A stretch of 64,000 bases of DNA from Turnera subulata (GCA_028386065.3 JAKUCV010007337.1:91376-155375); one strand, 5' to 3'. Positions 23,776 to 34,899 are shown, counted from the stretch's first letter. Made by a program: numbers and translations. Notes: generated by a model not told the origin, from the letters alone.

Positions 23776-25233
23776 CTAGATTCGGCTCCTGGTTTTCGGT
23801 GCTGAATGTGAGGGCGAGGTTCTTCCGTAGGTTCGGCTGGTGCTGTTGTTTTGGTGGAGGTCAGGGATAGTGATTGAGAGTTTTTTTTTGGAATTGGTTA
23901 TGTCTTTCAATGGAGTTGGAGTTGTCTCTTTAATCAGGATCGTCTTTCCTTCCCCAATCTTCACTACAGTTCCTTCTAACGTCCCTGGTTGTTTCTTAGT
24001 GACTGTAGTCTGTATTGCACTCTTCTCTGGCACAGGAGCATTCTTGTTCTTTGGTCGTGTACTCCCTCTCTTTACTGCCTCTGTCGTTCCCTGGCTTGGG
24101 CTCTGCCCCACTGGTACATCAATCTCTTCCCCCCTCTGGAGATCCTCCTCATGTGTGTTCAGTACATCAAACCTTGATTTGGTAGTAACCAAGCTATTAT
24201 CTGGTCGGGACTGTTTGGAGTTATTTCTATGGCAGTTCCGTTTTTGCACCAGCATCCAATCCCCTCTCGTCTCGAATACCTCCGTGCGAGCAAGGTGAAT
24301 CGGAGCTCCCTGGTAGTAGCAAGGTTTTAAAGGCTGATGCGCCTGGTCCGCTGGGTGCTGGTCGTCATGTCCTCTCTTTGCATTGGGGCAGGCCCCTTCA
24401 TTATGACCATACAGGCCACACTCGAAACAAACAAGATGTAAGCCTTCATATTCTACTCTCCATATCTTTCTACCTGTGCGGAATTTCGCTACCAGGGGCT
24501 TAGCTAGGTCCACCTCGACGCAAATCTTTGCGAATTCAGCCCGTTCTCCAGCCAGTGTAGCACGATCCACTCATAATGTCCTGCCTAACGTGTTCCCAAT
24601 CCTTGTCAGCGCCTTAGTCTCGTAGTATTCCATGCCCAAGAAAGGGACATGAACCCAAGCAGCAACTCGATCGATTGGGGCAGCAAAAGGATCGAAGCCG
24701 GGGTGCCACTTTCTCACTGTGAGGTAGTGCTCTGCCACCGTGTATGACCCTCCAACGAGAGCATTATTATAATCCTCTGCACATGCAAAGTTTGCCAAGA
24801 AGAAGTCATTTCCCATGGAAGCAAGTGTATAGGGCCGCCTGGTTGTCCATAGGATGTTCAAACGATTTTGAATAAATCGGTAGCCTACTTTTTTGCCCAA
24901 GACCTTGACTATTATGGCAAATCTCCATCTGCCATACATCTGTCTTTTTTCCTCAGCCGAGAATCGCACTGATGGACATTCTGGGTCTTCAAGTTCATCG
25001 TCTGAGTCGGACATCACATCATCATAGAACGGCTCTACAGTTGGTTCTTCCATCTCTGTGTCTTGGACTGAAGCCCCAATCAACAGGTCCTTGAAGGAGG
25101 CCTTTCGCCGTGTAGAGTTGTTGGTTTCCTCACTCTCTTCCCGCTCTACTCCAGTTGGGTGGCCCTTCCCGCTCGCTCCAGATCCTAATCATACTTTTTT
25201 GTTGCTTCTGGTTCGTTGCTCCTCGCCGCTCAT
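23776..25233 (-). pseudogene. LINE ORF1: DUF4283 and CCHC zinc knuckle (broken by two stops)
   Basis: Start ATG at 25233 (MSGEEQRTRS), 486 codons. In-frame TGA codons occur near 25191 and at 24571-24573; the frame otherwise runs through. DUF4283 covers roughly 24960-24600 (RWRFAIIVKVLGKKVGYRF, RPYTLASMGNDFFLANF, WVHVPFLGMEYY). The knuckle CFECGLYGHNEGAC (24429-24388) fits CX2CX4HX4C. The basic, proline-rich tail ends at 23776, about 190 nt before ORF2. In the family this protein binds the LINE RNA. Confidence 0.88.
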
Positions 25234-25391
25234 GTCCGCAGTGGGGTCTTCATTGGGGGGAGGGGGATCCCCCTTCTCCATCTCCTTAACCTACCACCTG
25301 CTTGTGGAAATGCCTAGGTGAACTCTCAAAGAAAAGCAATTTGCTAATAACTGAATCTGTCTTTAAAATGTTGACTTGTTTTGCAATTGTG

Positions 25392-25405
25392 GGGTTGTTT
25401 AGTTT
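25392..25405. repeat. Target-site duplication, 5' side of the LINE
   Basis: GGGTTGTTTAGTTT, matching 19385-19398 with one C/T difference. It fixes the LINE's 5' end at 25391. Confidence 0.75.
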
Positions 25406-25927
25406 CTTTAGTTACAAAAGCAGCGCAAATCAAGTATGCGTTAGAGATCAAGAAAAAGAAGATTTTAGGTTGAAGCTTGACCAGGAAGTAATAAGCAAAC
25501 GAAAAGTGACAATGATATTTGGGGTTAAAAGTAGTTACTTGTTAGCTTTATATAAAAAAAATGTTACTTGTTAGCTCGTCAAAGTATACTAAACCTTTTA
25601 TGTAACTAGTCTGCCCTTCGATACTTTTTGATGTACAAGCATGAAAACTCTACCGTGACCTAAGCAATGCATGCCTGGTCGTAGTGCCACCATTAATTTT
25701 GCAATAACGAAGTTAAAAGCATGATCATCCCGATGCTTGACGCCTTTGTTGATTACGTAGGATCATAAGAAAATTGACGACACATAGGATCACAAGGAAT
25801 TGAGTAAAACACGCATAAAAATTTTTAAAAGCTGAGCCCTACATTATATAAAGTTTTACTATTATTTAGCATTTACTAAAATAACATTTTATCACAAATA
25901 TCAATAAAACAACAACTGTAAAAAACG
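25406..25927. other. Intergenic, nothing recognised
   Basis: About 520 bp of AT-rich sequence between the LINE and copia element A. No repeat family, RNA gene or coding frame that I recognise. Confidence 0.5.
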
Positions 25928-25932
25928 GCAAC

Positions 25933-26103
25933 TGTTGTGAATATTATGTTTGATGAAGATGAATGATGAGAAGGAGGTGAAGAAGCCGAGAGCTCGGTTG
26001 AGCTTCATTCCCCATTTTCTTTCCATTTCATGCACAACATATATAATAACAAAGGAGGTACTGTGCTGGGTTGGTACAGTAGTTATTCACACGTTTTATA
26101 ACA
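25933..26103 (-). repeat. 3' LTR of copia A
   Basis: 171 bp, nearly identical to 31709-31879 by eye (a few substitutions), which suggests recent insertion. The 5-bp duplication GCAAC precedes it at 25928-25932, and the polypurine tract lies at 26104-26114. Confidence 0.9.
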
Positions 26104-28560
26104 CTCCCCTTTGAATACTATTGTACGTTGGGTAGAATACGCTTTTGAAATAACTGCCTCATTAAAAACCTTACCAAGAAAAACCCAGTGGAATAAAAAC
26201 TTGGTGAAGAAAAAAAGAGTACAGTGCGTATTCTACTCCCCCTCATTTTAACCTCTCTTGACTCTTGATGTTGTTGCATGCCAATTGTCCTTGTCAACTT
26301 CTGGTGACGTGTGTGTTGTCTGAGCACCTTTTGATTGGGCAATGTTGACAGCATTATCTTGATAATTTGTTGTTGGAGCGTCTGTCTTGCCCTCTTGCTT
26401 TTGTAATCCCGATGATATAGCAATTTCATGTGTAAAGTCGTAGCAGATGTCCGACTGTGCTCTATGTGGATCAAATAAGAGATCTGTATCTGCAAAGACC
26501 AACTATACTCTCTTCGGGTTTACAGGATTAATATTATACCACATTTGTTATATCCCGAAGATAAGAACATATCTTGCCAGTAGACTTATGGCAATAGCTT
26601 CAGGCTTCATGTTACAAGCAACATAAATTTACTTTGATAGGGTACTTCAGGACCAAACATAGCACAGTATTTTGGAAGCTTCTTCAGGAGTTCTAAAAAT
26701 TTTTAGATCAATAATAGTATCTAAATTATTAGTCATCAATAATGATAATAATTAATTCACACATGAACTAATTGAGTAAAACACATATAGATATGAATTA
26801 TCAACATAAGTAATAATAAATTCATGCATGTACTTTATACTATGCATACTCAAATTGGTTTAAACCATGTAAAGATTAATTTAGCTTAATTTTGTATATT
26901 CCCGGGAATTAGTTGCTTCAAGCAACTTGAATCCTTCAGGGATTCTCATACATGTGTCATGACTTATGGATCCTTAAAAATAGGCTGTAACCGCATTCAT
27001 TAGATGCATTTCTAATTCTTTTCATATAATGCCAGACTTATCAAAAATAATTGCATCCACCACAGGGGAGTATATCTCCTCACAATTAATACCAGGTCGT
27101 TTGGGTAAAACCTTGTGCGATGAGCCGTACTTTGTATCTCTCTATTATAATTTCCTTTTCGCACAAATCCCCATTGTCAATTGACTGGTTCCACACCATC
27201 TGGTGTACGGACTACAGGTCCAGAAAATATCTTGCTTCACAACGGACTACAGGTCCGGAAAATCTCTCGCTTCACAAGCGAGTCTAACACAGCCATAATC
27301 ATGTTTCTCAATTTGGCCAATCATTCTACGCCTACATTCATCACTAGATATAGGTTCATGATCCTCATTTTATGTAGCGCTATATTATAAATAAAACAAA
27401 TATTCCGTCGACGGTTATTTCACGTCGGTTCCTTCTTATTTCTGACACTGTAATTGAGATCTCATCATACTCATTTATTTCAGGTACCTGGTTACTTCTT
27501 GAACTTTATCAATTGTGTCAGAAAGCCTCTTCTGGAGGATTTTCCTCTTCTTGAGGACTTTTAATATGAACCTCTACTGGGGGTCTTATTTTCTCACTAG
27601 GGCCATATTATCTCTTTGCTCCTTTTTCTCTATCGAGAATTTTGTTTTCTTTTGGAACCGAGTATATTCTAAGCTTTTGGCGTACTTTAGATTCATTTGC
27701 ATATTATACTTGTTCTTCTAGAACATTAATTTGAACAGGACATTTGCAGCTGGTATATAATATTTGGTCACTTTATTTGTCTGGCAATTGCATATCAAAT
27801 TTTCCTGCAAATGAATCGTCTTTTGAACTTCAGGTTCACACTAATTTGTTTAAGGATCAACAATTATACATTGATAATAATATCTTGGTCCAGCTGCATA
27901 TTTCCTCCCCCTTATGTTGTGTAAACTTTGCATCTAATTAATAACCAACATACCCAACATACTCAACATATATTCCCAGTCTTCTTTAAGGACCAATTTT
28001 TACTATGCTGTGGTGGAGCATTATATACTGTACAACCAATGGTCCGAAGATGGGAGATACTAGGTTCGTGACCATGAACCAATTAATGAGGAGATCTTAT
28101 GATAACTTGTTGGCTTGATGCACACAAGTACTGCTGCATGTAAAATTCATTTTCTCAAAACAATTATATTTCATTAACAATGGTCTTGCAATCAATTAGA
28201 AATATTCACCCAGATCGGTTTGGGTTTATTTCCAATGATATACATTATCCATTGAAGAAATATATCAGTATTATCTAGACATATAGTCTTATAACATAAT
28301 TACGGATGTGTACCTGCAAGTGGCTTAATTTTTAAAATAAGTGCGCACAATGCCGGCTTGCGTCTAATAAGCACACAATTGACCATCTAGTCGATGCATC
28401 GTAAAAATTACCTAGATGGTCAACACGGCAGATTTATCAGTCCGCATTCATGTCCCTGAATTATTCCCAAAATTGCTGGTGATTCTAGGCCAATCTCATC
28501 TTGTGAAGGCCGAATAATTAATTTCGCAGCAAACAAACACATGGAAATTCATTGATTATA
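26104..28560 (-). pseudogene. Remnant of copia pol (RNase H, RT, integrase), heavily decayed
   Basis: Minus-strand pieces in the copia order: RNase H (DLLFDPHRAQSDICYDFTHE, about 26400-26500, and GPEVPY near 26650), RT (IPEGFKLLEATNSREYTK around 26890-26945, then the segment near 27100-27290), and integrase (SPIFGPLVVQYIMLHHS near 27990-28060 and LGIIQGHECGLINL near 28430-28490). Many frameshifts and stops. A local duplication of about 38 bp (GGACTACAGGTCC...GCTTCAC) occurs at 27208-27279 and is single in element B. Confidence 0.75.
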
Positions 28561-29055
28561 AAACTTCTGGTTTTTCAATAAATTCCGTGCATCAATGATC
28601 CGGGATGGCCCAACCAGTCATGCCAAACAATAAATCCATGAACCAACTTCAAGTTGGTGCCAGCTTCAGGCTACTCAAACTGTGTTTTTAAACACTTAAA
28701 ATTGCTAGCATCAGGCTAGTGCATTCCAACTTCTGACTGGATATGGTAAGTTTCAATTGCTCAAAAATTGTGTATTTTATGACTTAAAATTGCTAGCTTC
28801 TGGCTGCTATATATGTGCCAATTTTAGGCTTATATTTGCCATTTATGTCGAAAAAGATCAGAATTATTGGACAATAATTAAAGTAGAGGCAAATTTTTTC
28901 CAAAAGCAAAATCTCAAAGATTGAAAAGCTTTGGAGTTTATTGACAAATAATGCAAAGTTTTAATTACCAAAAAATCTTCTAGATCTTTTTGGAGACAGA
29001 AAAAGGGTCCACATTTAAAAAAAAAAAACTGACACCTAGCTGTCTAAGCTCAAGC

Positions 29056-29061
29056 TATAAG
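29056..29061 (+). promoter_or_regulatory. TATA-like box of ORF-II copy A
   Basis: TATAAG, 68 nt before the ORF-II ATG. Copy B has the same box at the same distance, and the leader between box and ATG is conserved (GGGAGGCGGTTGAGACAGG, CAGAAAA, AACAAGACAAGAAAAA). Confidence 0.5.
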
Positions 29062-29123
29062 AAGGGAGGCGGTTGAGACAGGAAGATACAGAAAACTCAG
29101 AAAAATTAACAAGACAAGAAAAA

Positions 29124-29807
29124 ATGCCTTCTCCAACAACTATTTTCTTTGTCGAGGGTGCTTCTCTAGGAAGGAGGAATAGGTTATCTTATAGCATGGT
29201 GAATGAGCAGCAAGAAGAATTACCGAATGAGTTGACGGGAATTCCTCATTTAGTGTTTGTAGATGAGCTTTACTCGTCTAGGTTTTTTGTGACTCCTATG
29301 GAAGAAACTTTCTTCCTAGAGGACCAAAGCAATCTAAGGGCTTCTTTTTATGGCTCAGCTAACTATATTATGTTTTTTATATCTGATAGTTTGCAGAAAT
29401 TCTAGCTAGAGCCTACTTGTCAAATTTTAAATCAAAGTAGTTATTATCAGGTTTCCATGATGGCTCGGAGCGTCCCAAGGGTGACTGGGTTACCATCTAC
29501 ATGGCCTAAGGTACGACTGCTACTATAGAATTGCAGGGGGGTAGCAAGAAGGTCTCAATACTTTGTGCGTACCTTAAGGGATCTGAAGAATCAGTACAAG
29601 CCTAACATGGTACTGATTACTGAGACTTTGTGGCAAGCAGGAGAGAATCATGGTGTAATCCCACTCCGTTTTCCTGCAACAAATCGGTTTGAGATACCTG
29701 GAGAAAACAATATGGGTGGTATGTGGTTCTCTTGGAACGACAGTGTTAGGGTCAACATTAACAATGAGGCTCAGAGTTTTAGAGTCAATGTTGTACCCAA
29801 CAGATAA
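29124..29807 (+). pseudogene. ORF-II copy A: unknown N-terminal domain fused to half an AP-endonuclease fold, two in-frame stops
   Basis: 684 nt, the same length as copies B and C, with no indel. The frame is open except for TAG at 29403 (a Gln codon in B) and TAG in the endonuclease motif WNCRG near 29527 (Trp to stop). It begins MPSPTTIFFVEGASLGRRNR and contains FVDELYSSRFFVTPMEETFF, then LRDLKNQYKPNMVLITET, ending SFRVNVVPNR. It lies antisense to copia A, between integrase remnants and the presumptive gag region. Except for these stops it is very close to copy B. Confidence 0.8.
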
Positions 29808-29989
29808 ATAATTATTTCAACTTTTGTATGAGAACAATTCCTCTATGTGGATGTTCTCAAGTGATGGATCCATTTTGCAATAATATGCATGTTTTCTTTT
29901 AGCTTTGCCATTATAACCTCATTCAAGTCACATGCACAATTAATTATACTGTCTTATTCGCTTCAGGGAATAGAGTAGAGTCAATTTGA

Positions 29990-30605
29990 CGGGATCTATA
30001 ATAACTTCTTTTTATTACTGTAAATGGGGGTTTCTGTACTCTTCAAGAGTATTAGCTCTTCCAGGGCATAAATATATGATCTTCTAGATCATACTAAAGA
30101 ATGCGTTCTTCGGGAATATAATCAAATTTATGCTCTTCTGGAGCGCATTAACCTTTTTCTCATTTTTGAGATTGTACTATCACATTTTATGTGAAATAGT
30201 TGACATCCACACATATAATTCTCCCCCTTGGATGTCAACTTGCATTGTCTTCAGGATAAATGTCTGAGCCATTATTCTAGAAACGATGATAAAATGCTAT
30301 AAAGTAAATAAAATAAAATAAAATAACACATAATAATAAAACTAAAACATAAATTAAAATTATTCAATATATACTAGCTTGCACCTTCAGGGTAAGCAAG
30401 ATAATAACAGTATCCATCTTCGTGATGGTCATACAATATCCATCTTCTTGATGGTTATACAATATCCACCTTCTTAATGGTTATACAATATCCACCTTCT
30501 GGTGGTTTTTCTTCAATATTTCTTCAAAGATCTGCGGGATCTTTTGGCAGTAAGACGTCCAGTCTTTGCTTTATTTTCTCTTTTATTGCGTCTTCCAGAC
30601 GATTT
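29990..30605. repeat. Cluster of small hairpins with a common TTCNN / NNGAA pentaloop (copia A)
   Basis: Plus-strand stems closed by C:G around TTCNN: ACTC-TTCAA-GAGT (30038-30050), GCTC-TTCCA-GGGC (30055-30067), ATGATC-TTCTA-GATCAT (30076-30092), GCTC-TTCTG-GAGC (30132-30144), CCATC-TTCGT-GATGG (30414-30428), CCATC-TTCTT-GATGG (30440-30454), CGTC-TTCCA-GACG (30589-30601). The 30411-30505 group lies in four tandem copies of a unit of about 26 bp (ATACAATATCCACCTTCTT-like). In the sense of the element the loop reads NNGAA. More examples lie at 26913-28805. Confidence 0.65.
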
Positions 30606-30891
30606 GCATATAAATGAAATCAATGCCCATAACAAATTTCTTTTGGAAATTTTAAGGGCCACTATAATTCCAAAATTAAATAAATAAAAGACTTAATTAA
30701 AAATAAATAAACATGGGCCTTATATTGATTAGCCCAATTAAAAATAAATAACCGAAAGATAAATATGATGGGCCTTGTACGAGCCCAAGCAAAACGTAAA
30801 TGAAATTAAAGCGAGAAATTGAATGCAATGGGCCTTTTAATAGCCCAATCGTAATTTAAATAAAAACATAAAATATATGCTTACTCGATAG

Positions 30892-30957
30892 AAGGCGGCT
30901 TAGCCGGCCAACAAATAGATAAGGCGGCTTAGCCGGCCAATNCCCCTTTTTTTTAAC

Positions 30958-30999
<42 letters not shown>
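30892..30999. repeat. 20-bp direct duplication, ambiguous base and (TA)n run
   Basis: AAGGCGGCTTAGCCGGCCAA occurs at 30892-30911 and again at 30921-30940, followed by an N at 30942, C and T homopolymers, and a TA dinucleotide run (30961-30998). The N next to homopolymers suggests a difficult assembly or consensus position. Confidence 0.8.
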
Positions 31000-31000
<1 letters not shown>

Positions 31001-31039
31001 GGCTGGGCCAGAATATGCAGCCCATGACTAAATCCACAG

Positions 31040-31650
31040 CCCACATGACCAGCCCATAGCAAACAGACCCATCCCGGCCCGTGACCAAACCCAGGCTTGG
31101 GACCCCAGGTTGCAAGTAATCGGGTCAACCCGACCCAACACACAACGTGGTCGGGTCGTCTTCAACCGCACTTACCTTGCAGCGGTGGCGCCGACGGAGC
31201 AGATGGTGGTGCGAGGAGGAGACACGAGCGGCGACTAAGTTGGCTACGGCTTGGGGGTTCGCGACCGGTGGTGGTGCGTCGGCGATGAGCAGATAGGGAG
31301 GGTGGTTCGTCGGGCGGCTTCTCGTCGGCTCGTCTTCCCCGGAGCAGTGGCGGCGAGCATGGTGAGCAGCTGACGCTGCGACGGGTGATGTGAGGAGAGA
31401 CGGAGGCGAGGTGGAGGCTGCGGCAGAAGCGGTCGTCGCAAGCAGAAGGATCTGACGAGGTGACCCAACGAGGAGGAGAAGAACCGACGGGTTTCTCGTG
31501 GGGGAGGAGCCGTTCTGTCGGCGACGTCCCGACGAGCACGATGGTGGTGGTGGTGAGATGAGATATGGCTCGGAGCGACTTGGGATGAACAGTAACTGAG
31601 GGTGCACCATTACTGTTCATCGTCTTCTCAGTTTCGTTTCGTTTTCTTCT
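31040..31650 (-). other. GC-rich block with a strong splice-donor motif, inside the 5' part of copia A
   Basis: Sharply GC-rich, C/T-biased on the minus strand, with serine/proline/arginine-rich low-complexity frames in several phases, none convincing as a gene. On the minus strand it ends CTGCAAG|GTAAGTGCGG (exon end 31176, donor 31175-31171), like a 5'-UTR exon followed by an intron. Element B lacks this block, so A gained it or B lost it. It could be captured host leader sequence. Confidence 0.4.
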
Positions 31651-31694
31651 TTCTTTTTCTGCTTTTCTTCTTCATGCTCTGGGTAGAGACTAAA

Positions 31695-31708
31695 TCGTGC
31701 TGATAACA
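31695..31708 (-). other. Primer-binding-like site of copia A
   Basis: Minus strand TGTTATCAGCACGA immediately inside the right LTR. Element B has TTATCAGCACGAGT at the equivalent place. It defines the minus orientation. Confidence 0.55.
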
Positions 31709-31879
31709 TGTTGTGAATATTATGTTTGATGAAGATGAATGATGGGAAGGAGGTGAAGAAGCCGAGAGCTCGGTTGAGATTCATTCCCCATTTTCTTTCC
31801 ATTTCATGCACAACATATATAATAACAAAGGGGGTACTGTGCTGGGTTGGTACAATAGTTATTCACACGTTTTATAACA
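31709..31879 (-). repeat. 5' LTR of copia A
   Basis: 171 bp, partner of 25933-26103, followed by the duplication GCAAC at 31880-31884. Confidence 0.9.
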
Positions 31880-31884
31880 GCAAC

Positions 31885-32313
31885 GTAATTAATGGCGGCA
31901 ATTCTAATTGGTATCCTTCCATTCTCAATACACTCCACTAACTCTCCGAAATTAGTGGACTTAAGCGTTGCTTCATGTGGAATTAATGTGTGAGTGAATG
32001 TAATTGTGAACCAACGTTTAAATTAGTTTTGAATTCCTCCCAAATCTCAATACGGTAAGGAATGGAAATTTAATTTCCAATTACAACAAATTAAATAAAA
32101 AATTCAACGGCATTAACACACCTATATTATGGGAAACCATCCCCTGACAACAACTATATAAGGTAAGAGAAACCACACCACCACTCTGAAAGCTCTATTC
32201 ACAAAAAAAATCAAGGAAACTAAATTTGCCAGCCATATTTTTCTCTATTCTCCCCAGAAATCAAGGTGACTAAATATGTCAAACATATTTCTCTATATAT
32301 TTTATTTAGCTAT
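31885..32313. other. Unique spacer with a promoter-like end next to element Q
   Basis: No coding region. A TATATAAGG box at 32155-32163 is followed by CA-rich, leader-like sequence (CCACACCACCAC, TTCACAAAAAAAATCAAGG) that is cut by element Q at 32314. It resembles the promoter and leader of a plant gene, but I recognise no body on the far side of Q. Confidence 0.3.
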
Positions 32314-33807
32314 TGTAACGACCCGGGTAAAATTTCTGTGATTTTTACCCAGCTGTTTTGACTTTTACGGTGGTTAATAAAATTTTTACCGCGGTCAATC
32401 AAGAATTTTACCAATCCGAGTCAGCATTTCATTATTTTCATTATTATTTTTACTAAATTGTTATTATTATTATTATCGCTACCATTATTTTTATTATTTT
32501 TCTAACAAACATTAATAGTGATATTATTATTATTCCGATATGGTATTTTTGTTGCATAATTTACTAATTATAATTTAAAAAGAAATTTAAATGTCGTAAT
32601 TCGATGAACTCTATCGGACCGAATTTTACCGAGGGTTTTTCCGGAAACAACCGAGCCTCGTTTCGATCACCGAGGATACTTGACGCTCGGGAGTATTTTT
32701 TAATTAACCGAGCCTCGGAAATTAATTAGGAGGGTTACTCTGGATTTCCGAGCCTCCTTTACAACTAACCGAGCCTCGGTTTTCAATTCCGAGACTTGGA
32801 CGACGTTCAAGGGTATTAATCGAATTTTTCGAGCCAAAGTTGTATCTTCGGACTCGGGAAGGAATTCCGGTTCGGCCAATCGTGGCTTGCCAAACCCAAC
32901 TTCTCCTTACTCTCCTCCTCTTCATTTCCTTTTCCTCCTCTGCCTTCCCCAAGCAAGCCGCTGCCTCTCCTCTCTCCCTCCCGTTTTCCTTTTTCCTCCC
33001 CGCCTTTGCCATCTCTGCCTCCTCCACACACACGCTGCCTTCACTGTCTGCGACCGACACCACCTTCCTCTTCCTCACGCCTGCTCTCCCCCTCACCATC
33101 GAGCTGTCGCTGCTACAGCCAGACGACGACCGCCGCTTCCTCTGCTGCCGATCCCCTTCGCGTTGCCGTCTCTTCCTCCTCGTTGTCCTCTGCCTGTGTT
33201 CCGAGGAACTGTGCTCGGGCCACCGTGAATTGAGGTCGTCGCCGCTGTGGGTGCGCCAACACGCCGTCGCGCCTTCCCTTTCTCCTCTTTCCCCCTCGTG
33301 CTCCACGATCTGCTCCGCCGTGAGCTCCTATCCTTTTTGAACCTTTGACGACATCGCCGAGTTGGGTAAGCTGTCTCCTCCAAATCTTTCTTCTTCCTTG
33401 GCTTTCGATTTCCAAATCGGATTGGTGATTAACGTTGAGGTGTGTTTGGTTGTTGTGGGTCTGTGTGATTGAACGGGTGTGGATTTGGGTGTTGCTGTGG
33501 GTACGGTTATTTGAGTTGGTTGTCATGGCGTTGATGACCCTGTTGTGGACGTGGGTGATGATGCTCGGGGTGGTGGATGCTGCCGTGTAGTGGAATACCG
33601 GTCACCGGTGTGTGGCCGTGGGGTTGGTATGCTTGCTGATGGCCAGGTTATTGTCCTGGTGTTGTGGTTTTGGTGTTTTGTTGAAAGATGAACAGAGCCA
33701 CAGAGGAACGTTTTACCTACGATTTTAATTTTATACCTTGTTTTATTTTTAATTATGCTTCCTTTATTTATTTAATCATGCTTTTAATTTTAATTGGGCT
33801 GTTAGGA
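32314..33807 (+). repeat. Left LTR of Q, 5' half
   Basis: Homologous to 46403-48357. Relative to the right LTR it lacks about 250 bp (46985-47240), bounded by a TGCCA microhomology, and about 220 bp (48047-48264). Homology ends at TTGGGCTGTTAG, exactly where the right LTR continues TTAG|CAGTTTCAGAG, a splice-acceptor-like junction. It contains a GC-rich, pyrimidine-biased block (32880-33360) followed by a donor-like GTAAGCTG (33366). Confidence 0.75.
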
Positions 33808-34894
33808 AGGTATATTAATTTTCAGTTGTTTAATTTTATCTGGGCTGATTAATAAAAGGCCCATGATGCTATTTATTTTAATTATGTCCTTTAATTCTCA
33901 AATTATATTGTTAACAGGATTATCCTCCGTGGGCTAAACGCTCGTGAAGGCCTACCGAGCCTAATTTCGGGAATTTCTTTAATTACGTTTAAATTTGGTT
34001 AAATTATAAAGATCTACAACAATTCCATAGCAATCAAGTAACAGTCAATAATCATTTCAGCAGCTCAATCAAACAACAAAATATACACACACAGTATTAC
34101 GGGCACATATCCAAGGTTATCCATCCTCACCTGATGTGTCTCTGAAACTGCTATCCGGTCAAACCTCAATGTCCCTATATACATATATGGCAACACAATC
34201 ACTTATAATGCACCAACCAGATGATTTTGCATGATACCGGTTTAACAATTATTATACGGCTTATCTGTTCATTTCATTATCTCCATAATTTTCTTATTAC
34301 CAAACAGTTCTTCCAACTTGGTGGTAATTAATTTAATCCTGTGGTTACATCAAGTGTACTTGATTAAATAAAAAACCGAAACTGAGCGCCCAAGCCGATT
34401 TCCCGGCCCTTAGGTCGCTTATAATAGGAAAACACATATATACACAAATACGTTATATAAATTATATACAGAAAATTATATTTAATAAGTAAATTGAATC
34501 ATGACCCATACTCGTGGTCTATTCAATACTAAATAATATTTCATAAGGTATTTATCCTCGATAAAAGTAATAATAAATATATACATTTAGTAATCGGGGT
34601 TCATAAAATAGTGAAGATAATTAAATACATAAATAATGTACCAAACAACAATTTTGTTAATTAAAACCATTTAAGTAAAATAAAAAGAATTAGCTCTATT
34701 GATAATAATTTAGCTTAGCTTGATCATATGGCATAAAATAATTGTATCGTAATGTTGCAAAAGTGATACTTATAATTCCATATATACTTATATACCGTTA
34801 ATTATAAAATAACAGAGATAATAAAATTATCGAGTGAATGAGGTAACTGTTAGTAAAATAATGTGAGTATTTTATCAAAATAATTCCACTATAA
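33808..34894. other. Non-coding stretch between Q's left LTR and element P, with an inverted LTR piece
   Basis: AT-rich, no gene. 34017-34155 is the reverse complement of right-LTR positions 48362-48495 (see separate entry). 34156-34894 is AT-rich and may be decayed R-type LTR or internal sequence. Confidence 0.5.
34017..34155 (-). repeat. Inverted LTR fragment of element R (left piece)
   Basis: Reverse complement of the segment starting GCAGTTTCAGAGACACATC and including GGATGGATAACCTTGG and CCCGTAATACTGTGTGT, equivalent to 48362-48495. Its partner piece (44760-45625) starts where this one ends in LTR coordinates. Confidence 0.7.
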
Positions 34895-34899
34895 GATAT

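Larger units (their letters stand above)
19399..25391 (-). mobile_element. Full-length L1-type LINE, inactive (5,993 bp)
   Basis: On the minus strand: short 5' UTR (25391-25234), ORF1 with DUF4283 and a CCHC knuckle, ORF2 with endonuclease, reverse transcriptase, zf-RVT and RNase H domains, then a poly-A tail (poly-T at 19396-19409). Both ends are bounded by a 14-bp duplication with one mismatch, so the copy is complete and not 5' truncated. Stops and a frameshift in both ORFs make it non-autonomous. It lies in antisense about 350 bp behind the APRL stop codon. Confidence 0.9.
25933..31879 (-). mobile_element. Ty1-copia retrotransposon 'A', complete by structure, coding-dead, carrying antisense ORF-II
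   Basis: Two 171-bp LTRs (25933-26103, 31709-31879) beginning TGTTGTGAATATT on the plus strand and ending TTATAACA, flanked by perfect 5-bp duplications GCAAC (25928-25932 and 31880-31884). Orientation is minus: a purine tract (AAAGGGGAG on the minus strand) abuts the left LTR and a PBS-like TGTTATCAGCACGA abuts the right one. Decayed RNase H, RT and integrase pieces follow in minus orientation. ORF-II lies inside in the opposite direction. A GC-rich block (about 31040-31650) near the 5' LTR is absent from the related element B. Confidence 0.9.

Noticed and set aside
26118..26495. 125-aa minus-strand ORF as a host gene
   Set aside because: It overlaps copia RNase H remnants in another frame and sits in the 3' part of element A.
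28020..28140. tRNA or other RNA genes in the copia backbones
   Set aside because: tRNA-like boxes occur only in the foldback element and weakly near 12510; no cloverleaf could be formed.
31125..31620. 161- and 152-aa minus-strand ORFs in the GC-rich block of copia A
   Set aside because: Low-complexity frames overlapping in two phases; treated as leader-like sequence with a donor site.
32722..33526. Several long overlapping ORFs on both strands rich in Ser/Pro/Arg (also 46866-47770, 35284-35823, 41077-41558)
   Set aside because: GC- and pyrimidine-rich LTR blocks open in many frames at once; composition effect, not coding.
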